Shown here: one piece after another, positions 1 through 12,000 of the stretch
Position numbering within the stretch: position 1 is the stretch's first letter
How the letters are laid out: every line of letters starts with the position of its first letter
Assembly: GCF_040939455.1 (NCBI RefSeq)
Contig: NC_134117.1
Coordinates: 28,389,501 to 28,453,500 of the forward strand
Direction: 5' to 3'
Source: Microcebus murinus
Taxonomy: Eukaryota; Chordata; Mammalia; Primates; Cheirogaleidae
Length of the DNA stretch: 64,000 nucleotides
The notes under the pieces: generated by a model
The model's database searches: none
Told to the model about the DNA's origin: nothing
The model's input: only the letters and a program-made list of their open reading frames with translations
Program-made: the position numbers and the translations under genes

Positions 1-621
1 CATGCAGTTCCTCTGCGGAGAAACCAGATCAGCGCTGTCGCCAAGGAGGTCCTTGGAGTCCAGCTGCAGGGATCTGAAATGGGAAAGGGAAGGCCTCGAG
101 TGCGCTTGCACAGTGGTGAAGTGCGGAGTCACCTGCACCTTCCTTCCCCCGAGAAACCAAACCACTCAAGGAGGGACACTCACAATGGCCTATCTGAAGC
201 AACCTGGCCTCTCTAGGAGAAATGTGCTAAGATTCTGTGAAAGCAAGGGCCCGTGAGACCTGGGAAACAGAACGTGGGCACTGCCTGGAACGAAGGCCAA
301 CAGCCATTGAACTGGACTGCAACTTGTCAGAAGGAAGGCGTTGGGCTGTATCTGATTAGAGCCTGCTATTTTACCAACAGTCTTGATCTGACATGGGGCC
401 TCTATTCTCATTTCTTTGGAGTTTGCCTCCTCTGGGTCAGTCAGTGCCTTGGAGCCTAGTACCTCTGGGGGTACTGCTCTTCTTCAAATCCAAGTCAGGT
501 CTCTTTGCCCCCTGCTCTCCCGACCTGGCCCTGTGTTTCCCAGTGCAACTCACCCCTCACCCCACCTGCCACATACCTGCTTCTTTTCCCTCCTCCAAAC
601 AGTATGTGCCAGCCATAGTGA
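1..621. other. Intergenic, no feature recognised
   Basis: Unique-looking sequence left of the first Alu. Short open frames here show no family signature. RRP12 is the expected neighbour further left, but no exon of it is visible. Confidence 0.5.
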
Positions 622-909
622 ATTTTTTTTTGGAGACAGTCTCACTGTGTTGTCCTGGCTACAGTGCAGTGGTGCAATCTAGCTCACTGCAACCTCCAAC
701 TCCTGGGCTAAAGGGATCCTCCTGCCTCAGCCTCCCGAGTAGCTAGGACTACAGGTGTGCACCACCACACCCAGCTAATATTTCTATTTTTTGTAGAGAT
801 GGGATCTCTCTCCTGCTCAGGCTGGTCTTGAACTTGTGACCTCAAGCAATCCTCCCACCTCAGCCTCCCAGAGTGCTAGGATTACAGACATGAGTCACTG
901 TGTCCAGCC
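622..909 (-). repeat. Alu (AluJ-like)
   Basis: Starts with a short T run and ends at GTCCAGCCC. The middle linker lacks the lemur ATTAATTGGCCAACT element, so it is an older copy. Confidence 0.9.
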
Positions 910-1665
910 CTTATTGAACTTTTTAAGGTACTCAGGTGTGCTGTTTTCTCCCCACCTCTCTTTTCCCTGCTTTTACCCATCTGAATTAGGGTTGTGCTAG
1001 ATGCTATAACAGATCTTAAAATTTTAGCGCCTAACACAGTAAGTTGTTTTCAGATTCTCCTAACAATCTAAACAGCTGTTCCTGGTTGCTTCGTGGTGGC
1101 AGCAGTGGTGTGGGGTCACTCTCCTCCACACATGGCTCCCAAGGTTGCCCTGGGGATTGACACGCCATTGGCACAATAGGAAAGTGCACTGGCTGGTCAT
1201 TTCAGGGAGGTTTTATGGGTCCTCATGCATTGTGTCTGCTCACATGGCACTGGCTAGAACTCGGTCACTTAGCCACATTTAACTGTAACGGAGTCTGGGA
1301 AACATGTCCTAGCTGTGCTCCCAGGGAGGAGAGAAAGGGTTTTTGAGGACGCTCTTTGCCACACCGAAGTTGAGGTGTCAGCCCAGGTCACTTTCTCCAG
1401 AGGTATTTCCTAACTCACTAGGACTGGGTTGAGTTGGCTCCTCTTGGTTGAATAACCACATTTGGTACCTGGTCCTTTTATAGCCTAAGTTTAAGGTGGG
1501 CTATGATAATTATTTCTGTGTTAGATTGTCTACTAGTTTTATTACTTCTGTAACAAATTCCCCAGAACTTAGTGGCTTAAAAGAATGAGAATTATTATCT
1601 TATAATCCTGATGGTCAGAAACCTGAAGTGGGGTTCACCGGGTTAAAATCAAGGTGTCAGCAGAG

Positions 1666-1831
1666 GGGCAGGGAGCAGTGGCTCACGCCTGCCACCCTAG
1701 CACTTTGGGAGGCTGAGGCCAGAGGATGGGTTGAGCCCCAGAGTTTGAGGCTGCAGTGAGCTGTGATGACGACACTGCACTCTAGCTTGGGTGACAGAGT
1801 GAGACCCTGTCTAAAAAGAAAAAAGAAAAAC
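1666..1831 (+). repeat. Alu monomer (FLAM-like)
   Basis: A single-arm Alu-related element with an A-rich tail, flanked by the 13-bp duplication GGTGTCAGCAGAG (1653-1665 and 1832-1844) inside the LTR. Confidence 0.85.
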
Positions 1832-2149
1832 GGTGTCAGCAGAGCCGTGTCCCTTTCCGGGGGCTCTAGGGCAGGGTCTGTTTCCCTGCCTTCTCCAGCG
1901 TCTAGAGGCTGCCTGCATTTCTTGGCTCACAGCCCCTTCTATCTCCAAAAGCAGCTACTGTGTCACCGCAACCTCTGCTTCCATCATCCTAGCTGCTCCT
2001 GTGACGCTGGCCCTTCTGCCTCCCTCGAGTTGGGACCTTTCACCTACATCCTCCAAGATAATCTCCCCATCTCAAGATCCTTAACTTAATCACACCTGCA
2101 AAGTCCCTTTTGCCGAATTAGGCTCCGTATTCACATGTTGCAGGCTGCG

Positions 2150-2349
2150 CAAGGGTGGGGAACTTGCGGCCTCGCGGCCACACGTGGCCCTCCGGATCCT
2201 GAGTGCAGCCCCCCAGTCCAAACTTCACAGAAAAATCCCTTTACCAAAAGGATTTGTTCTGTAAAGTTTGGATTCAGTCAAAAGGCTGCACTCAAGGATC
2301 TCTGCAGAAGGCCACATGTGGTTCCAGGGCCGCAGGTTCCCCACCCCTG
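2150..2349. mobile_element. Palindromic nonautonomous DNA transposon (hAT-like MITE)
   Basis: The 200 bp fold back almost end to end. The left end CAAGGGTGGGGAAC pairs with GTTCCCCACCCCTG at the right, and the centre pairs around ACCAAAAGGATTTG. Ends and GGCCACATGTGG-type arms resemble mammalian hAT MITEs. No clean 8-bp target duplication is left. The exact family is not named. Confidence 0.6.
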
Positions 2350-2689
2350 GGCACTGGGGACATCTTTGGAGGGCTCTTTTTTGCCCATCACAGACTGTTA
2401 AGCTCCATTGTTCGTTGCTGTGACTTCAGAAGCTGGGAGTGTTGGGGACAGTGTAGCTGCTCTTTAATGTGGATGGAAGGTGGAGTGGGGTGAGAGTTAG
2501 CACCGCCCAAGCTGAGTCCCAGGCCAGGCCAACCGCCAGGATGTCTCTCTCCCACAGGCCTGGTCGGGCCTGGTCTGGCATGCAGTTGGTAGCCCACTTG
2601 TTCCTCGCTCTACTTCCCCCTACAATGGGATTTATAGAGGGTTTATGGGGCATATATGTTGGTTTTGGTCCTTCATGGTCCAAGTTTTT

Positions 2690-3010
2690 AAAAATCAATT
2701 TTACTGAGGTATATTTACATATAATTAATTCATCCATTTTAAGTGTTCGTTGTGTTTTGACAGAGGTATACACCAATGCAACTGCCACCATAACCAACAT
2801 ACCGTGTGTGTATTTACAGTTTGCTTTGTTTGGTTGTTTCAGCATGCAGCCCTGAGTGGTAAGACCTGTATGGAGGGTGTAGTGGTCACACAATCAGCAC
2901 CCTGAACAGTCACACCTCCCTTGTTCCCCATGTGTTCTCCTTTGTCTCACCGCATCCTTGCCCTTAACCCTTGGCAACCACGGGTCTGTTACCTGAACCT
3001 ACAGTTTTGT
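2690..3010. repeat. L1M-type fragment
   Basis: Old L1-associated text (TTTTACTGAGGTATATTTACAT, then ACCACGGGTCTGTTACC-type text), degenerate. Confidence 0.5.
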
Positions 3011-3019
3011 TCAAGGCAA

Positions 3020-3353
3020 TTTTTTTTTTTTTTTTTTTTTTGAGACAGAGTCTCACTTTCTTGCCTGGGCTAGAGTGAGTGCTGTGGCGTCAGCCTAGCT
3101 CACAGCAACCTCAAACTCCTGAGCTCAAGAGATCTTCCTGCCTCAGCCTCCCTAGCTGGGACTACAGGCATGTGCCACCATGCCCTGCTAATTTTTTCTA
3201 TATACTTTTAGTCGGCCGATTAATTTCTTTCAATTTTTAGTAGAGACGGGGTCTCGCTCTTGCTCAGGCTGGTCTTGAACGCCTGACCTCAAGCTATCCA
3301 CCCTCGGCCTCTCAGAGTGCTAGGATTACAGGTGTGAGCCACTGTGCCCGGCC
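3020..3353 (-). repeat. Alu (lemur-type dimer)
   Basis: Full dimer with TSD TCAAGGCAA on both sides (about 3012 and 3354). Confidence 0.95.
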
Positions 3354-4491
<1,138 letters not shown>

Positions 4492-4499
4492 AGAATTTT

Positions 4500-4965
4500 T
4501 TTTGTTGTTGTTGAGGTGAAATTCACATAACATAAAAGTAGCCATTTTAAAGTTTGGCCTTTTCAGTGACATTTAGTACACCCATAATGTTGCATGACCA
4601 CCACCTCTATCAAGTTCCAAAAATTTTTCATTACTCCAAAAGAAAACCCCTTACCCATTAGCAGTACTCCAAAAGAAAACCCCTTACCCATTAGCAGTTA
4701 CTCCCTACCCCAATCCCATTCTCCAGCTCTAATTAGTTACCAATCTGCTTCCTCTCTCTATGAATTTACATTATTTTGTATAATCGGAATCATACAATAT
4801 GTGATCTTTTGTATCTAGCTTTGTTCATTTAGCATAATGTTTTTGAGCATAATATAGGATGTATCGTATGTCATAGGACGTACCTTTTTATGGCTGAATG
4901 GTATTTTGTCGTATGGGTATACTACAATTTGTTCATCCATTCATCTGTTGATGAACCACAGCATA
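4500..4965. repeat. L1M-type fragment containing a 33-bp tandem duplication
   Basis: L1-associated text (AAATTCACATAACATAAAAG onward, then TGTTCATCCATTCATCTGTTG). It contains the perfect 33-bp duplication at 4632-4697. Confidence 0.55.
4632..4697. repeat. Perfect 33-bp tandem duplication
   Basis: Two identical 33-bp units, 4632-4664 and 4665-4697, beginning TACTCCAAAAGAAAACC. A partial third unit (TTACTCC) follows. Confidence 0.9.
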
Positions 4966-5079
4966 GAATCTGCCCTTTTAAAAATGTGAACATCCCTAAG
5001 AGTATTTCTGCTCCCTAGAGTCTGACACCAACACCACCCTCAGGGACCACATGATGAGTCTTCCCATACTTACTATTCT

Positions 5080-5200
5080 CAGGTAATATAACAATTTTAT
5101 AAAGAAGGGATCATCCTCCATGTTACAGATTAGGAATCAAAAGCACAGAAGGATAAAGTGGCCCCATCCCAGGTGAGATTCCAAGCCTAGTGCTTATCCC
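5080..5200 (+). repeat. MIR-like fragment
   Basis: Resembles MIR core text (TTACAGATTAGGAATC, then AGGATAAAGTGGCCC), old and degenerate. Confidence 0.4.
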
Positions 5201-5439
5201 AGTTTACCATAGCTAGTGTCTCTGCGTGCAGGTAGGTGAAAACAAGGTCCACATGGAAAGCAAACTCCTCGGGGAGGATTTCAGTGCAGTATGAATGCAT
5301 GCAGAAAACCCTTGAATTCCGTGTTCTTCCACGGGCGATTCTGAACGCTCTCCGGGAGTGTCTCTTTTCAGGCAGGCAGCCAGGGTGCCGGGCACACAGC
5401 TCTCATCACTTCCCTTTTTGATACCCTCTCATTACTTTT

Positions 5440-5495
5440 TTTTTTTTTTTACTTTTTTTTTTTTTCTTTTTTTTTCCTTTGTGAACATCCAGGGG
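5440..5495 (-). repeat. Short 5'-truncated retro-insertion
   Basis: A T-rich tract followed by about 20 bp of non-repeat sequence, between copies of ACCTCTCATTACTTTT (5423-5439 with one extra C, and 5496-5511). The source RNA is not recognised. Confidence 0.65.
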
Positions 5496-5511
5496 ACCTC
5501 TCATTACTTTT

Positions 5512-7230
5512 AATTGCATCTGAGCCTCTCTAGCATCTTCTATTTTGCTTCTTAATCCAGGGCACTTCTCTGCCTCCCACTGGTCCAGCACAACACTTCC
5601 CTCTCTCAGAGCTCTTGGGAGGAGTGCCCCCAGAAAATGGAGCTGGTCCTCTGTAATGAATTCATCTCTATAATGAACAGTATAATATCCAAGTCCCACC
5701 ATATTTATATAGCAATCTCCATACAAAAGCAACATTACAAAGGGAACATTTTTTTTTTTTAAAGAATGTCATCTCAAAGCTCCATTTCCTATAGTACTAA
5801 GAACACTATTGGAATTACCCTGACAGGAAGACAAAAACAACTTCCAAGGATGCTGGGTTAGAGACAATAGCTAAACCAGATCCATTAATGTTTAAAGTCA
5901 ATGGAGCATAAAACTGCTTTTTTCTACTTACAGCCAGGCATCATCTTACAGAGAGAAGAAAAAAATCACCATTTTAACTCTACTGAAATCCATAAACCCT
6001 CTCCTAATTTTCATTCCCCTTGAAATTCTCCAGTAAGTACCATCGGAATGAAAATGAGAATCAGTCTCTCCGGGGGCAATGGCTTCCCATCCTCATCAGT
6101 AGAGTATGTGAAGAGCCCTCCACGGAGACGGAGGAGGGAGGCTGCCTGTTGGGAAAGGATCCATCACCCAAAGCGGCAGAACTAGTTGTAGTGACACACC
6201 TTGGGACTTGGGAGCCTCCCAGATGAGGATAGACGTGAGGCAGAATTCTCGACCCTGGCAAGTCCAAGGAAGTAATGCCTTCGGGTTACGTTTCACTGAG
6301 TGGTCAGCATGGGGGAACATTTTTCATTTATATACTAGATGTTTCCTGGGAGGGAATCGCTGGACCTGAGCCAGGCCTCGGTTAGTAAACCGCTGGACCT
6401 AATCCCACATTACATTTGTGTAATGCCTGACAAAGCCCGGTCCCATTATCTCATTTGATCCTGAAAACAATCCTCAAAGGGAGACAGGGCAGGGATTATT
6501 TTTTCCATTTACAAGTGAAAACACTTGTAAACTGATTTGCCAGGAGTCCCACACCCAGGATGTGGCCGGAATGAGACTTGAATCTAGGTCTTTGTACAAC
6601 CTGTTCAGGGTTCTTTTGATTCCACACAACGCACTGATCAAAATATTCCCAGCCCCACCCACTCCTCACAACTACCAATTTAACCAGCAACTGGGAGCTC
6701 ACCAGACAGAGCTTGTGTTTATAACTACCCACACACCTCTGCCCTAGTGAAGAAATACAGCCTTGGCTGGCAAGCTCTCTGGGAAAAAAAATTAATTTCA
6801 TATCATCATCTCCTTGCACCAAAGACCAAAATTAATCCCAGATGGATTTGGGGAAAAAAAATCAAGGCATTAGAAAAATCTCAAGAAAACAAGAAAATAG
6901 AATTGAATATTTAATAACTTTCTGGAGGCAAGGAGACTCTAAATTTAGCATCGTGTTAGAAGTCTCCAAGGGATTTTATTAATTTGACTACATGAAAATT
7001 TGTTTTACTGGGGGAAAAAATGACTGTACTTAGCCAACAAAAAACCTGATGAAGTATCTGGAGCAAAATATACAGAAAAGGGTTAACCCTTTGGTATGTA
7101 AAGGAGTCATGCAAATACATAAAAACTCCATAGGAAAAACTTATTAGATGACAGACACTGCACAAAAAAGGAAGTAAAATTGGTTGGTAAACATTTAAGA
7201 ATCTGCTCTACCTAACTGAAATCAAAGATA
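5512..7230. other. Intergenic, mostly unique
   Basis: No gene recognised. An old MIR-like stretch lies at 6400-6620; the rest is A+T-rich unique sequence. Confidence 0.5.
6400..6620 (+). repeat. MIR-like repeat
   Basis: Text such as CCCATTATCTCATTTGATCC, CAATCCTCAAAGGGA and TTTGCCAGGAGTCCCACACC follows the MIR pattern. Confidence 0.6.
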
Positions 7231-7233
7231 TGC

Positions 7234-7531
<298 letters not shown>

Positions 7532-8289
7532 AAAAAAATATGCAAACTGAAAGGAGATAACAACCTCACCTATGAAATAAGAAAAAAAAAATTTTAATTT
7601 TAATACTCAGATACTCATGAAAATGAAACAATTTATGTTCACATATTAATTATAAGAGAGTATATTCACCTAACTCTTGGAAAGTCATTTTGCATACATT
7701 TATCAGAAACCTTAAAATATCCATACCATTTGAGCTAAAATTGCACTCCCAGGAATATGCTGGAAGGAATCAATATGTTAAAGTTTTATGTACCAAACTG
7801 TTAGTCACCCACTTATTTACAACGGTGAAATTAAGCAAACGTTAAAGGAATTAATAATTTACTGAACAGGCACTTGATGTCATCATTAAACATGTGATCA
7901 TGAAAATGTCTTCAAACTGCATGCAATAACACGAGAAACGGTTACGATGTGAGGCAAAATGGAAAGTTTATGACATTTTATGCGTGGCTGTTTGTGTAAT
8001 ATACTTTTATAGAAAAAAGATTGGAAGGAAAAAAATTTAAATGTGAACCACGTTTGAATCTTATGATTAAGACAGATTTTTTTCATCCTTTATATTTCTA
8101 GTTGAACCTTAAAAAAAAAAAAAAAAGGACAAAGTCAATTCTTCTTTAGCCATGCGGTGGTGAGTCCTTTTCTCCAGACGTGCCTGGGGGCTTCAAGACC
8201 GGGATGGGGTGGGAGAAAGCCTCAGGGACCGGCGCCTCACACCGAATCTACCCTCCTTTCAAGTGTCCCCTCTTCCCCCGGAATTCCCT
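7532..8289. other. Unique A+T-rich sequence upstream of FRAT2
   Basis: Nothing recognised apart from an A run at about 8110-8126. Sequence changes abruptly to G+C-rich near 8290. Confidence 0.5.
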
Positions 8290-9720
8290 CCTCCTTTCCC
8301 CGCCCCCAACTCAGCGGAGCCCGCCGGCCGGCGCGGCCCGCCCCTCCCCCACGCCCGGTCCCCGGAACGGCGGGCGCGCGGGGGCGGCGCAGGGCGGGCG
8401 GAGCGCGGCCGACACGTGGGGAGGGAGGACGCGTCTGGGGAGGAGGGGTCGGGTGTGTGGGTGGGTGTGTCCGTGAGTGGGAGAAACCAACCCAGGCCAC
8501 CTCAGAGGCTTCACTTCCTCCAACTGCGGGTCGGGCCGAGGCAGCACGCCAGCTGTCCCCACGCCCGGGATCCTCTCAGAGGCGGATAACGGACACAGAT
8601 AGGGGAAGGCTCCGGCCCTGACCCTGTGCTGCCCGCGACGCCCCGCGCCCCGGTGCCTTCTCGCGCGCCGCCCCCGCCCGGGCGCGGTGGTAGGGCCCGG
8701 CGCGACGTCACCCATTGTTTACAAATCAACCCGAGCCGGCAGGATTCCGGCTCCCGCGACTGAGGCGCGCGGCACGAGTGCCTGGCGGGCTCCGGCTTCC
8801 GCGTCCGCCCGGCCCCGGCCCCAGCCCCAGCCCCAGCGCCGCGCCCGGCTCTGCCGCGGCCCGCCGAACCCGCGGGCAGCCGAGCCGCCAGCGACGCCCG
8901 CAGAGCCCCGGGTGTCCGCGCGGGGGGCCATGCCGTGCCGGAGGGAGGAGGAAGAGGAAGCCGGCGAGGAAGCGGAGGGGGAGGAAGAGGAGGAGGACAG
9001 CTTCCTCCTGCTGGAGCAGTCGGTGACGCTGGGCAGCTCGGGCGAGGTGGACCGGCTGGTGGCCCAGATCGGCGAGACGCTGCAGCTGGACGCGGCGCAG
9101 GACAGCCCGGCCTCCCCGTGCGCGCCCCCGGGGGCACCGCTGCGGCCCCCGCAGCCCCTGGCGGCGGTGCCGGCGGACAAGGCCCGGGCCCCGGCGGTGC
9201 CGCTGCTGCTGCCGCCCGCGTCGGCCGAGGCCGTGGGCCCTGCGCCCCCTGGGGCTCTGCGCTGCGCCCTTGGGGACCGCGGGCGCGTGCGGGGTCGGGC
9301 TGCGCCCTACTGCGTGGCCGAGCTCACCGCAGGCCCCACCGCACTACCCGGGCCGTGCCGGCGAGGGTGGCTCCGGGGCGCCGTCGCCTCCCGGCGCCTG
9401 CAGCAGCGACGATGGACTCAAGCCGGGGCACGCGCCGGCGACGACGACCCTCACCTACTCCTGCAGCAGCTCGTGCTTTCGGGAAACCTCATCAAGGAGG
9501 CCGTGCGGAGGCTCCAACGAGCCGTCGCCGCGGTTGCAGCCACTGGCCCCGTGGGCGCCCCTGGATCTGGGGGAGGCCACAGCGGACCAGACCCCGTCGT
9601 CTTACAGCCCTCAGGCGCCTTGCTCTGACCCGAGCCCGCTGGAGGAGGAAGAGGAGGCCGCTGTGCAGACCCAGCAATGTCCTGTTCCCACCAGTCTGAG
9701 CTGAAGCCGCGGTCGCTATC
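8290..9720. promoter_or_regulatory. FRAT2: CpG island and promoter of FRAT2
   Basis: Very high G+C with frequent CpG from about 8290 through the coding region, unlike the A+T-rich flanks. No TATA box is evident. Near the likely start are a CRE-like GACGTCA (8704-8710) and a forkhead-like TGTTTACA (8716-8723). Both lie in sequence identical to the FRAT1 promoter. A GT-rich run and the motif GAAACCAAC (about 8483-8491) are also shared with FRAT1, but in a diverged context. Confidence 0.7.
8930..9628 (+). CDS. FRAT2: FRAT2, GSK3-binding protein (intronless, 232 aa)
   Basis: Binds GSK3 and competes with Axin, lowering beta-catenin phosphorylation and favouring canonical Wnt signalling; cytoplasm and nucleus. 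Visible parts: a Glu-rich acidic N-terminus (about residues 5-23), a conserved block with SFLLLEQSVTLGSSGEVDRL (about 24-43), a Pro/Ala-rich middle, a conserved CALGDRGRVRGRAAPYCV segment (about 112-129), and the GSK3-binding core DDDPHLLLQQLVLSGNLIKE (171-190). The ATG has a purine at -3 and starts the family signature MPCRREEEEE; in-frame sequence upstream is 5'UTR. FRAT2 rather than FRAT1 because the about 25-residue insert before GPCRRGWLR is missing and the tail after EAVRRL is the short QRAVAAVAATGP type. Human FRAT2 is 233 aa from memory. Oddity: Leu176 (CTA) replaces the Arg (CGG) present in the FRAT1 copy here. Single exon in a CpG island, convergent with FRAT1. Confidence 0.96.
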   Translation: MPCRREEEEEAGEEAEGEEEEEDSFLLLEQSVTLGSSGEVDRLVAQIGETLQLDAAQDSPASPCAPPGAPLRPPQPLAAVPADKARAPAVPLLLPPASAEAVGPAPPGALRCALGDRGRVRGRAAPYCVAELTAGPTALPGPCRRGWLRGAVASRRLQQRRWTQAGARAGDDDPHLLLQQLVLSGNLIKEAVRRLQRAVAAVAATGPVGAPGSGGGHSGPDPVVLQPSGALL

Positions 9721-10925
9721 CTGGGAGCGACCACGTAGGCTGCGGGGAGGCGCGTGGAGAGAGATCTAAAGCTGAGAAGTTACCGACCCGGTGAGGCTGT
9801 CGAAGAAAACTTAAGCTGGAAGAAATGCCTGAGCCAGGGCGCGTCTGTGCCGCGTGAGAATTTCCCCCGCCATCCCGGGCCACGACCTGGGATAAAGTGG
9901 CAGAACTATGGCAGCTAGCTACGTGCATCGACTTGTACCTGACTTAGCCCTTGGGGGCGTCGCGAGCTTGGATTGTTCGAAGATGGGGCTTGAAGGGGTG
10001 GGCGTCGCGAGAGCTTTATAACAATACTTGAAAACTAACGACACACATACATTTGCTTCTTGTTTTCCGGTGGAGGAACTTGGTGAAAGTGGTGCTACAG
10101 TTGCTGTGCAAAGAAATTCTCGGGGGCAAGAAGAATGCAAAAGCTTGGCGGTGGGTGGGTTGGCATCACCCCCTTTCTGCCACCTAATGGGTGGCTGGTG
10201 AAGGTGGGAGATGTGAACTCTGGTGAGGGACTGGAGGGAGGTGGAGAATGTTGACGGTGGAAGAGTTGGATTTGAATGTGAACTGTCAAAGGACTTGACC
10301 TTGCCACCTGTGGTTCAAGGTTAAGGTTTGCAGTGGGTGGAAGGCTTTGGGGGTTCCTGGGAGAGCTAACTCACCCTGGGTGTTTATGCTTTTGCTCCCT
10401 GTTTGTGCTTTGCTACCGCTTTGAGTCTCCCGAGGACACACACAGGGACGTGTGGAGAGAGTTATTTGCTTTTTCTGTGTTTTCCTCTTTCCAGAACTGC
10501 TCCTTCTGCTGCAAGGCCATTCTTGGTCATGTCAGGAGCGTTCTTTAAAATGCTCATAAACAATCTCTTGAGTCTCTCCTTGTCCTCCTAGTCAACCTTT
10601 CTTATTCCATCCTTTCTGGAGTCTGTAGGGATGGATGAGAGACCCAGGACGTTTTTCTGGTCTGTTCTGGCCCTCCCTGGAACTGTGGGCCTGAGCCTCT
10701 GTGGGTCATCTCCTGCACAGTTTTCTCCTGCCGTGCCAGCTTTTCTTTGTGAGCAACTGAAACTGTCTTTAAAATGTGACTCTCCCAGAGGAGAAACTGC
10801 TGGCTTTACCCTTGTGAAACTTGACGGCGCTTTAGTAAGGTGCCACCCCCAGACTTTAAGGTAGCTAAACCAATTTTTTAAAGATTCAATGGCTTGTTCA
10901 TCCTCCAGATGTAGCTGTTGACGTA

Positions 10926-10942
10926 CACTTCGCAACGGAGTG
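10926..10942 (+). promoter_or_regulatory. 3'UTR stem-loop shared by FRAT2 and FRAT1
   Basis: CACTTCG and CGGAGTG form a 7-bp stem (one G-T pair) around a CAA loop, about 55 nt before the poly(A) signal. FRAT1 has the same stem with a CAC loop at 20113-20129 on the minus strand. Surrounding bases differ between the paralogs. A role in RNA stability or translation is inference only. Confidence 0.5.
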
Positions 10943-10996
10943 TCTGAAATTGTGATGGTCCTGATTTATAGGATTTCTTTATTAAAATGTCTGCTG

Positions 10997-11002
10997 AATA
11001 AA
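10997..11002 (+). terminator. FRAT2: FRAT2 poly(A) signal AATAAA
   Basis: A canonical AATAAA is followed by a T/GT-rich stretch (about 11003-11045). The homologous position of the FRAT1 3'UTR also has AATAAA. Confidence 0.75.
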
Positions 11003-11211
11003 TTTGATTTTTGTTTTGGAGCATGGTTTGGCTTTTTGGTGGAAGGTTTGGGAGGGGAAGAAAAACACATAGGTGTTACCCTTAATAATGAAGAGTGCAC
11101 TTGGGGGTAACAGAGGATCTGGGCAGATGGTTGGGGCTAACTCCCCTAGGCACAGAATCCTAATTGAGCCGCAGTACTTGATGTTCCACAAGATCAGAAA
11201 ATTAAGTCCAA

Positions 11212-11530
<319 letters not shown>

Positions 11531-11666
11531 GGAGAAAATTAAGTCCAGGTTTTTAGAAGATGCTAGATGGGTTTCCACTCCCGTTGTGGAAAGAAAAGAA
11601 TCCAGAGCCGCTCTCTCTGCTGGAGGGCAAAAAGGTGCTGTATCTGGAGGGAGGTGGATTTTCTTT

Positions 11667-12000
11667 TTCTTTTTTTTTTTTTTTGAGACAGAGTCTCACT
11701 CTGTTGCCCAGGATAGAGTGAGTGCCGTGGCGTCAGCCTAGCTCACAGCAACCTCAAACTCCTGGGCTCAAGCAATCCTCCTGCCTCAGCCTCCTGAGTA
11801 GCTGGGACTATGGGCATGGGCCACTGTGTCTGGCTGATTATTTTCTGTATATTTTTAGTTGGCCAATTAATTTCTTTTTATAGTAGAGACAGGGTCTCGC
11901 TCTTGCTCAGGCTGGTTTGGAACTCCTGACTTTGAGCAATCCTCCTGTCTTGGCCTCCCACAGTACTAGGATTACAGGCGTGAGCCGCCACGCCATGGCA
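11667..12000 (-). repeat. Alu (lemur-type)
   Basis: Full dimer. TSD GGAGGTGGATTTTC on the left and GGAGGTGGGTTTTC on the right. Confidence 0.93.

Larger units (their letters stand above)
1480..2400 (+). mobile_element. MLT1-like MaLR LTR, split by two insertions
   Basis: Typical phrases are present in order: CTGTAACAAATTCCCCAGAA, AACTTAGTGGCTTAAAA, AATCAAGGTGTCAGCAG, CTCTAGAGGCTGCCTGCAT-type text, AATCTCCCCATCTCAAGATC, and after the gap GGACATCTTTGGAGGG. An Alu monomer (1666-1831) and a palindromic element (2150-2349) interrupt it. Family level is from memory. Confidence 0.65.
8669..11020 (+). other. FRAT2: FRAT2 transcription unit (estimated extent)
   Basis: The single-exon transcript is inferred from the CpG-island promoter, the coding region at 8930-9628 and a poly(A) signal at 10997-11002. 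The start is not visible directly and is placed in the block shared with FRAT1. The 3'UTR of about 1.4 kb has no recent repeats. Its last 250 bases (about 10760-11005) are homologous to the end of the FRAT1 3'UTR on the opposite strand, which supports the end point. The estimated length of about 2.2-2.3 kb agrees with the known size of the human transcript. Confidence 0.7.

Noticed and set aside
8237..9180. Several long minus-strand frames over FRAT2
   Set aside because: Pro/Arg/Ala-rich antisense shadows typical of CpG islands.
9270..9704. 144-codon frame overlapping FRAT2 that runs past its stop with a Glu-rich end
   Set aside because: A different frame inside G+C-rich coding sequence with no family match. 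The FRAT2 frame itself is clear.
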